A DNA stretch of 64,000 nt, taken from positions 620,001 to 684,000 of the forward strand of contig NZ_BMHM01000002.1 of NCBI RefSeq assembly GCF_014640815.1. The letters are read 5' to 3'. The notes under the pieces were generated by a model that was given only the letters and a program-made list of their open reading frames with translations, made no database searches and was not told where the DNA came from. The translations under genes and the position numbers were made by a program. This DNA is from Vreelandella lutescens. Lineage in GTDB: Bacteria; Pseudomonadota; Gammaproteobacteria; Pseudomonadales; Halomonadaceae. Below, in pieces: positions 55,666-64,000 of this stretch; the stretch's first letter is position 1; every line of letters begins with the position of its first letter.

Positions 55666-56391
55666 CTAGAACCCCCTTTTATAATTATCACGCCAATCCG
55701 TTATTAGTCGGAACCCTCCCAACAGCATGATGACAAACGCGGCTAGTGCCAGCCCCCACCACTGAAAAGCATAGCCAATATGACGGCTCGGCGGCATAAC
55801 ATTTGCCTCCCACCAAGGGGAAAAGACGCCTGTACCCTGTGTAGCATGAAGCCAGCCATCGTGACTAAACGCACCTAATTCGGCCTCCCAAGGCGTTAAG
55901 CTCAACTGCTGAAGCCTCACCCCCTCTTGATTGGCACCATAAAGCTGCCCCATTGAATGTGCTTGTTGCCACTCACCAGATACTTCAACCATCCCTTCAG
56001 GGGTTGACACAGAAGGCGAGGCTCTGCTGGTACCTGTTTCAATAAAACCACGCTGCACCAGCCAAAGCTGCCCGTGTGTATCTCGTAATGGTGTCAGTAC
56101 GGCGACGCCTAAGCGACCTTCAACAATACGGTTATCCAAATAAAGCGTGTGCTGCTCTAGATACACGCCTCGCAGATGTACCTCCGAACCCTCTAATGGA
56201 GTCTGTTCTGGCTCAACCAGCATAGGGGCCGCGTCTCGCATTGCTAGCAGTTCGCGCTTGTCATCCGCCCTTTCCCACTGCCATAGTCCTAGGAACAAAC
56301 CTAACACCACTACAACACTCCAAAACACATACCATGCGTACAATCGCGCAGGAAAATAAGAGGGCTTCGTCATGTGGTTAAAACTGCTCAT
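55666..56391 (-). CDS. SURF1 family cytochrome oxidase assembly protein
   Basis: 241 residues: N-terminal membrane segment (FWSVVVVLGLFLGLWQW, with the conserved WQWERADDKRELL), periplasmic domain (GVYLEQHTLYLDNRIVEGRLG, LVQRGFIE) and a C-terminal segment in GYAFQWWGLALAAFVIMLLGGF. SURF1/Shy1 helps insert haem into subunit I. The start is uncertain: ATG at 56391, or ATG at 56373 that shares the bases CATG with the divergent DUF2909 start. Neither has a good ribosome binding site. Confidence 0.88.
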   Translation of the reverse strand: MSSFNHMTKPSYFPARLYAWYVFWSVVVVLGLFLGLWQWERADDKRELLAMRDAAPMLVEPEQTPLEGSEVHLRGVYLEQHTLYLDNRIVEGRLGVAVLTPLRDTHGQLWLVQRGFIETGTSRASPSVSTPEGMVEVSGEWQQAHSMGQLYGANQEGVRLQQLSLTPWEAELGAFSHDGWLHATQGTGVFSPWWEANVMPPSRHIGYAFQWWGLALAAFVIMLLGGFRLITDWRDNYKRGF

Positions 56392-56563
56392 TGCACTCGT
56401 GTTTATAGGAATGGTGGCCAGCTTAGCCGCTGGTGCAGGCTTTTTACTTCACGACGATAGCGCCTCTCGACGTCTGATCACATCGCTTAAATGGCGAATT
56501 GCGTTAGGGTGCGTGCTGATGGGGTTACTCCTCTTTGGCTTTTTATCAGGCAAACTTGGGTAG
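56372..56563 (+). CDS. DUF2909 twin-transmembrane protein
   Basis: 63 residues with two membrane segments (LLIALVFIGMVASLAAGAG; IALGCVLMGLLLFGFLSG) joined by a short basic loop, recognised as the DUF2909 family found opposite SURF1 and subunit III genes. AAGAGGG lies seven bases before the ATG. It is encoded on the strand opposite to the oxidase operon, head to head with SURF1 and ending five bases from the subunit III stop. Function unknown. Confidence 0.8.
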   Translation: MWLKLLIALVFIGMVASLAAGAGFLLHDDSASRRLITSLKWRIALGCVLMGLLLFGFLSGKLG

Positions 56564-56567
56564 CCGA

Positions 56568-57428
56568 CTAAAAAACATAAACAAAGATAAAGAGCCCCAC
56601 CCACACCACATCCACAAAGTGCCAATACCAGCAGGAAGCTTCAAAGCCGAAATGGTGGTCATTGGCAAAGTGCCCTTTGATAATTCTCACCAACATACTG
56701 GCTAAAATAAGCGTACCGATAATGACGTGAATACCATGAAATCCTGTAAGGATAAAAAACGTTGCGCCAAAAATCCCGGCCTCAAGGGTGATGCCGTAAT
56801 GATGATAAGCTTCGTAATATTCCACGCCTTGGATCACAATAAAGCAAAGCCCGAGCATCACGGTACCTGCTAACCAATTGCGACAGGTCTGGCGATAACC
56901 CAGCTTTAACGCTTCATGGGCAACCGTCAGGGTAATGCTCGAAGTGACCAAAATGAGTGTATTGACCAGCGGTAGCTGCCAAGGGCTAAGCACGCTAGTA
57001 GGACCCGACACGGCCGCATCAGGTGGGTTGAGTAGCGGCCACTGAGGAACAAACCCCGGCCACAATAGGGCTGAAACGCCTTTTGCCCCCTCCCCGCCTA
57101 GCCATGGGATCGTAAAGGTTCGTATATAGAACAGGGCACCAAAAAAAGCCGCAAAAAACATCACTTCTGAAAAGATAAACCAACCCATTCCCCAGCGAAA
57201 CGAGCGATCCATTTGCGTGTCGTATAATCCACCCATGGATTCATGGATCACATCGCGAAACCACAACCCCATCACACTGATCACGCCTAATAAGCCAATA
57301 ATGAGTAAGGGTGCTCCTGTATCAAATACCAGCTTAAGACCAATACCTACCATCATAGCGCCCAGCGCAAGCGACCCCAAAATTGGCCATCGGCTAGTTG
57401 CCGGAACGTAGTAGCTGCCACTGCTCAT
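56568..57428 (-). CDS. ctaE: Cytochrome c oxidase subunit III
   Basis: 286 residues, seven membrane segments, inner membrane. Signatures are WFRDVIHESMGGLYDTQ, RWGMGWFIFSEVMFFAAFFGALFY, FFILTGFHGIHVIIGT and the C-terminal ASCWYWHFVDVVWVGLF. Subunit III stabilises the aa3 oxidase and supports proton uptake. It overlaps the Cox11 stop by four bases. Confidence 0.97.
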   Translation of the reverse strand: MSSGSYYVPATSRWPILGSLALGAMMVGIGLKLVFDTGAPLLIIGLLGVISVMGLWFRDVIHESMGGLYDTQMDRSFRWGMGWFIFSEVMFFAAFFGALFYIRTFTIPWLGGEGAKGVSALLWPGFVPQWPLLNPPDAAVSGPTSVLSPWQLPLVNTLILVTSSITLTVAHEALKLGYRQTCRNWLAGTVMLGLCFIVIQGVEYYEAYHHYGITLEAGIFGATFFILTGFHGIHVIIGTLILASMLVRIIKGHFANDHHFGFEASCWYWHFVDVVWVGLFIFVYVF

Positions 57429-58009
57429 ATGCTATCCCCCGCCGACTTATTGTTATTGACTGGACTCAACGCAACGCGCTGAACTGGATAAAGGGTATAT
57501 ACCAAGGTGATGGTGTGAATATCTTCCGGCAAATCCCTCGCTAATTGAAATATCAGTGGAATAGTTAGCCGCTCATCCCCTTGTAACTGCTGCTCTTGAA
57601 AGCAGAAGCAGCTAACTTTGCGCAGATGCGTTGTGGCGCTAGAGGGAGAGACACTGGGCACCGCTCGCCCCCAACTCTCCCGCTGACTATTGTTGGTAAA
57701 CGTAAAATCCACTTCAGCGGTTTGGCCTGGATGTACTCGCATCTGGCGTGCTTCAACACTCATTTGCCACGGCAATCCTGCGCTACCACGGGTGATAAAC
57801 TGTACGGTGATGAAGCGCGACTGATCGATTTCTTCGTGAATAATCGCCTTCGCTGTGGTGTCCACCTTGCCATTTAATCCCGTTATGCGACAAAACACGT
57901 CATATAGCGGCACTAAAGCAAAGGCAAAGGCGAACATGCCGATAAGGACTGCCACGGTGCGAATCACGGTGCGTTTAACGCCAGCTTGTTGAGCGCCATT
58001 TTCTGTCAT
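57425..58009 (-). CDS. ctaG: Cytochrome c oxidase assembly protein CtaG/Cox11
   Basis: 194 residues from the ATG at 58009 (GGGGGA upstream); the longer frame starts at TTG. One N-terminal membrane segment (TVAVLIGMFAFAFALVPLYDVFCRITG) and a periplasmic immunoglobulin-like domain with the copper-binding CFCF motif in KVSCFCFQEQ. It delivers copper to the CuB site of subunit I. It sits between subunits I and III, the standard order. Confidence 0.95.
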   Translation of the reverse strand: MTENGAQQAGVKRTVIRTVAVLIGMFAFAFALVPLYDVFCRITGLNGKVDTTAKAIIHEEIDQSRFITVQFITRGSAGLPWQMSVEARQMRVHPGQTAEVDFTFTNNSQRESWGRAVPSVSPSSATTHLRKVSCFCFQEQQLQGDERLTIPLIFQLARDLPEDIHTITLVYTLYPVQRVALSPVNNNKSAGDSI

Positions 58010-58039
58010 TTCACGTCCCCCCAACCATGCACTTGCCTA

Positions 58040-59689
58040 TTAATCATGTGATTGCGCACGGTGAAATACTGGCGGCGTTTCAAAGGTGTGCAGCGGCGCT
58101 GGGCTAGGCACGCTCCACTCCAAATCAACTGCACCTTCCCAAGCTTTCGCAGGTGCTTTTTGGCCGCCTCGAACACACAGCACCACTACTAGAACAAAGA
58201 GCAACTGCGAAGCGCCGAAGAAGAACGCACCGATACTGGAAAGTAAATTGAAGTCAGCAAATTGCAGTGCATAGTCAGGAATACGCCTGGGCATGCCAGC
58301 CAAACCCGCAAAATGCATAGGGAAAAACGTGAGATTCACACCAATAATTGAGCACCAAAAGTGGCACTGCGCTAAGCGCTCATTGGGATAGTGGCCTGTC
58401 CACTTGGGCAACCAATAATACACCCCTGCCATAATGGCAAAGATCGCTCCAGGAACGAGCACGTAATGGAAATGTGCTACCACGAAATAGGTATCGTGGT
58501 ACTGAAAATCGGCAGGAGCAATGGCGAGCATGAGTCCTGAAAAACCACCGATAGTAAATAGCACCACAAACGCAAGGGCAAATAGCATCGGAGGTTCAAA
58601 GCTGATGGATCCACGAAACAGCGTTGTCACCCAGTTAAATACTTTCACCCCTGTAGGCACAGCAATCAACATGGTGGAGTACATGAAGAAAAGCTCAGCC
58701 GTCAGTGGCAGCCCCACAATAAACATATGGTGCGCCCACACCAAAAATGAGAGCAGGGCAATGGCTGCAGTGGCATATACCATCGAGGCATAGCCAAAGA
58801 GGGGTTTACGAGCAAACGTAGGAATAATCGCCGATACAATTCCAAATGCTGGCAAGATCATGATGTAAACTTCTGGGTGCCCAAAAAACCAGAACAAGTG
58901 CTGGAATAAGACAGGATCTCCCCCACCCGCCGCATCAAAGAAACTCGTACCAAAGTTAATATCCATCAACATCATGGTAATGACGCCTGCCAGTACCGGC
59001 ATAACCGCAATCAGCAGGAAGGCAGTAATCAGCCATGTCCAAACAAAGAGTGGCATATCCATCATGCGCATGCCGGGAGCACGCATGTTCAGGATGGTAG
59101 CGATGATATTAATAGCGCCTAAAATGGAGCTAATTCCGGCAATGTGTAACGCTAGGATAAAGAATGTCGTAGATGCAGGCGCATACGTCGTGGATAAAGG
59201 CGCGTAAAAAGTCCAGCCAAAATTTGGCCCACCGCCGGGCATTAGCAGAGTAGAAAGCAGCAGGGTAAAAGCAATGGGCAACAGCCAAAAACTGAAATTA
59301 TTTAGCCGCGGCAAGGCCATATCAGGCGCCCCAATCTGCAGCGGGATCATCCAGTTAGCTAAGCCGGTAAACGCAGGCATGACGGCAGCGAACACCATAA
59401 TCAAACCATGCATGGTGGTCATTTGATTGAAAAACTCAGGCTCTACTAACTGCAAGCCAGGCTGAAATAGCTCTGCTCTCACCACAAGTGCAAAAATACC
59501 GCCGACAAAAAACATCGTGAGTGAGAAGATCAGGTATAGCGAGCCAATTTCTTTATGGTTGGTGGTTAACAGCCAACGCATGACACCTTTAGGGTGAGCG
59601 ACGTGGGCATGGTGCTCTTGAGACGGTCCACCAGCCACAGCAGTCGAGCTATGCTGCAGGGAGTGTTGTGGAGGTAGTTTAGGCGCCAT
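58040..59689 (-). CDS. ctaD: Cytochrome c oxidase subunit I
   Basis: 549 residues, twelve membrane segments. It carries heme a and the heme a3-CuB site where oxygen is reduced. The low-spin haem ligand is in [11 protein letters not shown]. CuB ligands and the cross-linked tyrosine are in [18 protein letters not shown], and further ligands in [20 protein letters not shown] with the downstream K-channel segment marks an A-type haem-copper oxidase. GGAGAG precedes the ATG. Confidence 0.98.
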   Translation of the reverse strand: MAPKLPPQHSLQHSSTAVAGGPSQEHHAHVAHPKGVMRWLLTTNHKEIGSLYLIFSLTMFFVGGIFALVVRAELFQPGLQLVEPEFFNQMTTMHGLIMVFAAVMPAFTGLANWMIPLQIGAPDMALPRLNNFSFWLLPIAFTLLLSTLLMPGGGPNFGWTFYAPLSTTYAPASTTFFILALHIAGISSILGAINIIATILNMRAPGMRMMDMPLFVWTWLITAFLLIAVMPVLAGVITMMLMDINFGTSFFDAAGGGDPVLFQHLFWFFGHPEVYIMILPAFGIVSAIIPTFARKPLFGYASMVYATAAIALLSFLVWAHHMFIVGLPLTAELFFMYSTMLIAVPTGVKVFNWVTTLFRGSISFEPPMLFALAFVVLFTIGGFSGLMLAIAPADFQYHDTYFVVAHFHYVLVPGAIFAIMAGVYYWLPKWTGHYPNERLAQCHFWCSIIGVNLTFFPMHFAGLAGMPRRIPDYALQFADFNLLSSIGAFFFGASQLLFVLVVVLCVRGGQKAPAKAWEGAVDLEWSVPSPAPLHTFETPPVFHRAQSHD

Positions 59690-59738
59690 GTGTCTCTCCG
59701 CATACGTTATTGTTTTATTAGTGGAAATTAAGCAATAC

Positions 59739-60854
59739 TTATTGGGTGATCAGCTCGGCTACTGCAGCTGGCTGTACGACGTCGCCAGTATCATTACCCC
59801 AGGCGTTACGTGTATAGGTCACAACAGATGCAATTTCTACGGGATTGAGTGTGCTGCGGAAAGCTGGCATAGCCGCACCAGATACGCCGTTAATAATGCG
59901 ATCCAAGTGCCAATCAAGATCATCAATTAGCTGCTCGTTACCGGCCAGTGCTGGAAAAGCAGGCATTGCGCCCTGGCCTTCACTTTGATGGCAAGAAGAA
60001 CAAATGGATTGATACACCGTCTCGCCTCGTGCCATTAGCTCTTCCAGAGCCCATTCGCGATCAACGCCCATCGCTTCTTGCTCAGCAGCTTCTTTGCGCT
60101 CTGCAAGCCATATTTCATAATCAGCTTCCTCCATGGCATGCACAACAATTGGCATAAAGCCATGATTCACACCGCACAGCTCAGCACACTGACCACGGTA
60201 AATACCGGGTTCGTTGATCTGGACCCAATTTTCATTAATAAAGCCAGGAATGGTGTCCTGCTTGACGGCTAGCTCAGGTACCCACCATGAGTGAATAACA
60301 TCATCCGAGGTCATCAGAAAACGTACTTTGCGATTAATGGGCAGCACCAGCGGCTCATCGACATCTAATAGATAGTGCTCACCCCGCTCGGCCTCGCCGC
60401 GAATCTGCTCACGAGACGTGCTGAGATTGGAGGTAAAAGCAACATCCTCGCCGAGATACTCGTAGCGCCAGCGCCACTGCTGCCCAGTGATCATAATGTC
60501 CAGGTCTGCCTCGGAGGTGTCATACATATTTTTAAGCGTGGCAGTCGCCGGTACCGCCATGCCCACTAAAATCAAAATGGGAATAGCCGTCCAGAGCACT
60601 TCGACCGACGTATGCTCATGAAATTGTGCAGCTTTCGCGCCTTTAGAGTGGCGATAGCGAAACAATGAGTAGAACATCACACCAAACACGATGACGCCAA
60701 TCACGACACAAACCCAAAATATGGTCATGTGTAGGCCAAAAATATCGCGACTGATGTCAGTAACACCCACCGGCATATTCCAACTGCTCGCGTGGGCTTG
60801 AGAGAGAGTTGCAGCACTGGTAACGGACAGTAGCCATCGCCACGGTAGGCGCAT
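59739..60854 (-). CDS. ctaC: Cytochrome c oxidase subunit II with fused cytochrome c domain
   Basis: 371 residues from the ATG at 60854, which has AAAGGAGGT upstream; the open frame runs 11 residues further without such a site. Signal peptide, two membrane segments, then the cupredoxin domain with the CuA site ([14 protein letters not shown]). After a charged linker comes a C-terminal c-type haem domain (about 285-371) with CSSCH and a methionine ligand in GAAMPAFRS. The fused haem makes this a caa3-like subunit II that can accept electrons directly from soluble carriers. First gene of the oxidase operon proper; ctaD follows after 49 bases. Confidence 0.96.
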   Translation of the reverse strand: MRLPWRWLLSVTSAATLSQAHASSWNMPVGVTDISRDIFGLHMTIFWVCVVIGVIVFGVMFYSLFRYRHSKGAKAAQFHEHTSVEVLWTAIPILILVGMAVPATATLKNMYDTSEADLDIMITGQQWRWRYEYLGEDVAFTSNLSTSREQIRGEAERGEHYLLDVDEPLVLPINRKVRFLMTSDDVIHSWWVPELAVKQDTIPGFINENWVQINEPGIYRGQCAELCGVNHGFMPIVVHAMEEADYEIWLAERKEAAEQEAMGVDREWALEELMARGETVYQSICSSCHQSEGQGAMPAFPALAGNEQLIDDLDWHLDRIINGVSGAAMPAFRSTLNPVEIASVVTYTRNAWGNDTGDVVQPAAVAELITQ

Positions 60855-60979
60855 AGAAACCTCCTTTATTATTGTTGTGCTCGCCAACCTTTTTATTAGG
60901 TCAGGATTAAGTGTTATTGATCAGTATAGAAAACATGTGGCATTCGTCACGTACTACTAGCGTGATGTGTCTCAACGCA

Positions 60980-61153
60980 TCATCCTGCAGCAAATATCGC
61001 AATACCTGCTAAGAGCAGCACAAATATAAGGGTCACCAGCACCGCCACAATGATGAAAACTGCCGGCTTACCGGTTGAGAAATCATGCTGGCGCTGGCGG
61101 TCATTCTGAACGCCTAGCAACGCTGCCAACACTGATTTGACCACTGGCCACAT
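60980..61153 (-). CDS. DUF2970 family small membrane protein
   Basis: 57 residues: MWPVVKSVLAALLGVQ, then a charged stretch, FSTGKPAVFIIV and one C-terminal membrane segment. The pattern WPVxKSVLAALxGVQ ... GKPxxFIIV matches my memory of DUF2970, a short family often found beside cytochrome oxidase genes. AAGAGGGGG lies six bases before the ATG. It is upstream of ctaC on the same strand (125-base gap) and may be the first gene of that transcript. Function unknown. Confidence 0.75.
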   Translation of the reverse strand: MWPVVKSVLAALLGVQNDRQRQHDFSTGKPAVFIIVAVLVTLIFVLLLAGIAIFAAG

Positions 61154-61288
61154 AGCGCCCCCTCTTAAGACTGGAATTTTTCATTCTCAATTTGGCAACT
61201 GGCCTGAAGCACTCAGCTATAGTTGAGGATAGGCAATTTTTTGAATCGTGCTGCCCTAAAAAGCAGCGGGATAAGAAAGGAGTACGTC

Positions 61289-61642
61289 ATGAAGGCGAAA
61301 GAAGCAGTGCCATCTCCCACCCACTTTTTTCAGCTGACACCCAGGGAGTGGCAAGACTATTATTTGCAGAGTGCGCAACCACTGTTGCGACTGCAGTTAA
61401 TCTGGCTTGAGAACATGACACAGGCTATACAGCTCGAGGCTGATTTATTTCACGCCATTACCCAAAGCAACATTACGTTGATGCAGTGCCTCACGCAAAA
61501 CCCCAAGCGTTGTACACACGCTGAAATGAACGAACACTATCACTCCTGGGCAAAAATGTTGACCGATGCCCATGCAGAGCGTATCGCAGGAGTAACCCAG
61601 CTGTCGCACGACTTTCGACGCTGCCTGTGGGAGGAAATCTAG
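61289..61642 (+). CDS. Small helical protein of unknown function, possibly phasin-like
   Basis: 117 residues from the ATG at 61289 (AAAGGAG eight bases upstream); the frame is open further back without a ribosome site. All-helical by appearance, no signal or membrane segment, with LTPREWQDYYLQSAQPLLRL and MNEHYHSWAKMLTDAHAERI. Size and helical pattern recall phasins, which coat polyester granules, but no diagnostic motif is present and I would not assign it. It is divergent from the oxidase operon. Confidence 0.6.
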   Translation: MKAKEAVPSPTHFFQLTPREWQDYYLQSAQPLLRLQLIWLENMTQAIQLEADLFHAITQSNITLMQCLTQNPKRCTHAEMNEHYHSWAKMLTDAHAERIAGVTQLSHDFRRCLWEEI

Positions 61643-61734
61643 CGATGCAATTAAGCTTGCGGCGGATAGCGAGGCAATTCACACTACGCGCATTACCTCG
61701 CTAAAATCGCAATGGACTGTTAATGGAGCCGTAT

Positions 61735-61959
61735 ATGCCCACACCTCGTGGAGTGGTTTCCCGCCACTTGTGTTTCACCTTGTTGCTGCTTTTATCCCTC
61801 GCTGGCTGTACCACATATACATGGCCAGATGGCTCTCAAGAGACCGTACTGGGCGTGGTACCTGAAGATGAGAACCGCCGCTATGAAGAGCCCCGTGCCG
61901 ATGGCGTTCGTTATCGCAAGCCGGGCGATATCCCGCAATCATCTTCAGAAGATGAGTAA
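61735..61959 (+). CDS. Small lipoprotein of unknown function
   Basis: 74 residues. Lipoprotein signal with lipobox LSLAGC (cysteine near 25), then a short acidic, polar tail (YTWPDGSQETVLGVVPEDENRR). The ATG at 61735 has GGAG six bases before it; an ATG at 61723 lies within that region. I do not recognise the family. It ends nine bases from the convergent hrpB stop. Confidence 0.65.
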   Translation: MPTPRGVVSRHLCFTLLLLLSLAGCTTYTWPDGSQETVLGVVPEDENRRYEEPRADGVRYRKPGDIPQSSSEDE

Positions 61960-61968
61960 AACAACTGA

Positions 61969-64000
61969 TTATTGACCCAGACGACGCTTGGTATACGCGG
62001 TCGCTGGAGCAGTGAAGGGGTCTTCTGGCCAGGGGTGCTTAGGATAGCGACCACGCATCTCCTTGCGTACTTCTGAATAACCGTTTAACCAAAAGCTGTG
62101 CAAATCTTGTGTCACTTGCAGCGGCCTCCGTGCAGGAGAGAGCAAGTGAAGCGTTACCGTCACACGCCCACCGACGACCGTGGGCGTTGCTTGCCAGCCA
62201 AAGGCTTCCTGTAACTTTAGCGCGAGCACAGGTGCCCCACCCTCGCGGCAGGGTGAGTAATCTACATTAATGCGGTTGCCGCTGGGTGCGACGATAGAAA
62301 CAGGCGCTAACCGCTCCAATTCAGTCTGCTGCTCCCAATCGAGGGTGTTCAGTAAGTAGGTGTGAAAGGGCCGTTTTTCCAGTTGACTTAAGCGAGTAAC
62401 GCCAGCCATGTAGGGGCCTAGCCATGTCGTCAGGATGCTTAGTAGCGCAGGCGTTGACCAGTCATACCACCGCTCATCATGTATCTTCAGTAGTGCCATG
62501 CGCCCCTGCAATTGCAATACATGTTCGTTAAGCAGCATCGTTGGTCGCTGTTTAAGTGCCGCTATTAATGCGCTTTCAACCGCTTCGGCAGGCAATTGCT
62601 GCAGTGGGCGCGAGGCTAACACAAGCTCTCCATAGCGCTGAACAGCGTCGCCCACCAGTTTGCCCTGCTCCTCCGACCACGTAATACGCTCTTCCCACGC
62701 TTGGGTGGTGGGATAAAGGCTGACTAAAGTCTCTTTAGTGATGGCTTCAGCGACATAGATATTGGCTTCACTTGTCGCGCTCTCTACGTTAACCGCCACT
62801 ATGAAAGCAGCCTGGGCCAGCGGATGGCTCGTGGGCAGTGTGGCTGTTTTGCCATTAGCAAGTTTGAACCGCCCTGGTTGGAGTTGTTGAGCAATGCGGT
62901 CTGGGTACGCTACGGCAAGCAGCGCACCTAGGGGTTCAAAAGCCAGACTCTTTGGCAATGATGTATTCATGAGCCGTGAAAGCCGCTTAACCTCTTGTCT
63001 CCATTGGGGAAAGGCCGATGGCTGGTCAATACGCTGTTGCACGGCATCACGCAAGCTGCCCTGGATACGCTCTCTTCCCTCTAGCAAGGCTGCTAGTGCG
63101 CAGGCAAGCGGCATCGCCTCTAGAGACATAGCGTTTATGAGCATCGCTGCCAAACGAGGCTCGAGCGGTAATTGAGCACTCTGCCGGCCTAGCGGCGTCA
63201 GCATACCGGCCGCGTCAATCAAGTGGAGCTGGCGAAGTAACGATTGGGCGCTATTCCATGCACCCTCTGGCGGTGGCGAGACCCAAGAAAGCTCCCGAGG
63301 GTCACGCGCCCCCCATAGCGCCAGCTCCAATGCTAGTTTAGATAGATCCGCCTGCAGCATCTCAGGCTCACCATAAGGCACTAATGGCTGCTCGGATGCC
63401 CACAGGCGATAACAAACGCCCGGTTGCTGCCTACCCGCTCGACCTCGCCGCTGGTCAGCACTCGCCCGATTGACCCGCCGAGTAGTGAGTCGCGTCAGCC
63501 CAGTGCGAGGATGAAATAGCGGCACCCGTTCCAAACCAGCATCAACCACGCTATTCACACCATCAACGGTCACACTGGATTCAGCAATGGCGGTTGACAC
63601 AATCACTCGCTGGCGTGTTGCATGAGGCTTTAATGCCGATTGCTGGGCATCGATTGGCATTCTGCCATGCAGCGCTCGAACCTCAATGTCCATACCACTG
63701 CGTTCAAGCATGTTTACGAGCTGAGAAATTTCCGCAACACCCGGCAGAATGATCAACACATCGCCACCGCCCTCGCGTGCCACTGCTTCCTGAGTGACGC
63801 GCAGCGCAGCCCTCTCCAAAGGTTCTGAAGCGGCCACGGGGCGATAATGCGTTTCCACTGGAAATTCGCGGCCAACACACTCAATCACAGGTGTGGTATG
63901 CCCCAATACGTCTTTTAACGCCGTAACATCCAACGTGGCTGACATGACGACGAGGCGAAGGTCATCGCGGACACTCTCCTGCACATCAAGCGCTAGCGCC
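61969..64000 (-). CDS. hrpB: ATP-dependent RNA helicase HrpB (3' part, runs off the window)
   Basis: The last 676 or so codons of a DEAH-box helicase; the 5' end, including Walker A and the DEAH box, lies beyond 64000. In this part motif III SAT (VVMSATLDV), motif V (VIVSTAIAESSVTVDGV) and motif VI (QRRGRAGRQQPGVCYRLW) are present, followed by the helicase-associated domain and the long HrpB-specific C-terminal domain (ending PWPEDPFTAPATAYTKRRLGQ). HrpB is widespread in Proteobacteria and its cellular role is poorly defined. The frame is open to the window edge (ALALDVQES...), as in full-length homologues. Confidence 0.93.
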   Translation of the reverse strand, partial: ALALDVQESVRDDLRLVVMSATLDVTALKDVLGHTTPVIECVGREFPVETHYRPVAASEPLERAALRVTQEAVAREGGGDVLIILPGVAEISQLVNMLERSGMDIEVRALHGRMPIDAQQSALKPHATRQRVIVSTAIAESSVTVDGVNSVVDAGLERVPLFHPRTGLTRLTTRRVNRASADQRRGRAGRQQPGVCYRLWASEQPLVPYGEPEMLQADLSKLALELALWGARDPRELSWVSPPPEGAWNSAQSLLRQLHLIDAAGMLTPLGRQSAQLPLEPRLAAMLINAMSLEAMPLACALAALLEGRERIQGSLRDAVQQRIDQPSAFPQWRQEVKRLSRLMNTSLPKSLAFEPLGALLAVAYPDRIAQQLQPGRFKLANGKTATLPTSHPLAQAAFIVAVNVESATSEANIYVAEAITKETLVSLYPTTQAWEERITWSEEQGKLVGDAVQRYGELVLASRPLQQLPAEAVESALIAALKQRPTMLLNEHVLQLQGRMALLKIHDERWYDWSTPALLSILTTWLGPYMAGVTRLSQLEKRPFHTYLLNTLDWEQQTELERLAPVSIVAPSGNRINVDYSPCREGGAPVLALKLQEAFGWQATPTVVGGRVTVTLHLLSPARRPLQVTQDLHSFWLNGYSEVRKEMRGRYPKHPWPEDPFTAPATAYTKRRLGQ

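Overview
The window looks like a chromosome segment of a moderately halophilic gammaproteobacterium, most likely Halomonadaceae. Reasons: GC-rich coding DNA; the gammaproteobacterial block tig-clpP-clpX-lon-hupB-ppiD; the thrS-infC-rpmI-rplT-pheS-pheT-ihfA block; a four-gene osmoprotectant ABC importer; and an aa3-type cytochrome oxidase cluster with DUF2909 and DUF2970 satellites, as in Pseudomonas and Halomonas relatives. No rRNA, tRNA, CRISPR array, prophage or insertion sequence was seen. No gap longer than 300 bases lacks a gene.

Region 1 (1-17.5 kb) is catabolic. After a TAXI-type TRAP binding protein come acyl-CoA degradation genes: a FadB-like protein whose dehydrogenase half has decayed, a PimC/PimD-like pair of acyl-CoA dehydrogenases, a second crotonase, a nitronate monooxygenase and EtfBA. 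A reverse-strand operon then holds an acyl-CoA dehydrogenase, an acyl-CoA synthetase, a PaaI-type thioesterase and a carboxylate-transporter-like membrane protein. It is transcribed divergently from a stand-alone 3-hydroxyacyl-CoA dehydrogenase and a PcaF/PaaJ-like thiolase, which are followed by an IclR regulator. Together they give activation, dehydrogenation (electrons to ETF), hydration, second oxidation and thiolysis. A shared near-palindromic motif in front of the three transcription units suggests one regulon. A cruciform-forming repeat lies next to etfA.

Region 2 (17.5-30.4 kb) carries an Mla/MCE lipid transporter with its PqiC-like lipoprotein, then a branched-chain 2-oxoacid dehydrogenase operon (E1 alpha, E1 beta, E2) ending in a Hanks-type protein kinase gene, then a YehZYXW-like osmoprotectant importer.

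Region 3 (30.5-53.3 kb) is housekeeping: glnS-cysS, ppiB-lpxH, the proteostasis block from trigger factor to PpiD, a flavodoxin with a small membrane protein, and the translation block. infC most probably starts at an AUC codon. Two mutually exclusive hairpins and a terminator lie between rplT and pheS.

Region 4 (52.3-64 kb) has an OmpA-type lipoprotein with thrombospondin type 3 repeats, a DUF2489 protein, the cytochrome oxidase and assembly cluster (subunits II, I and III, Cox11, SURF1, a CxxxC membrane protein and heme A synthase), small proteins, and the 3' part of hrpB running off the end. Starts were moved from the longest open frame wherever an internal ATG has a better ribosome binding site or the first codon is only TTG.

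The most novel-looking items are the kinase attached to the bkd operon, the collapsed FadB-like protein inside a multi-operon acyl-CoA regulon, and the rplT-pheS leader.
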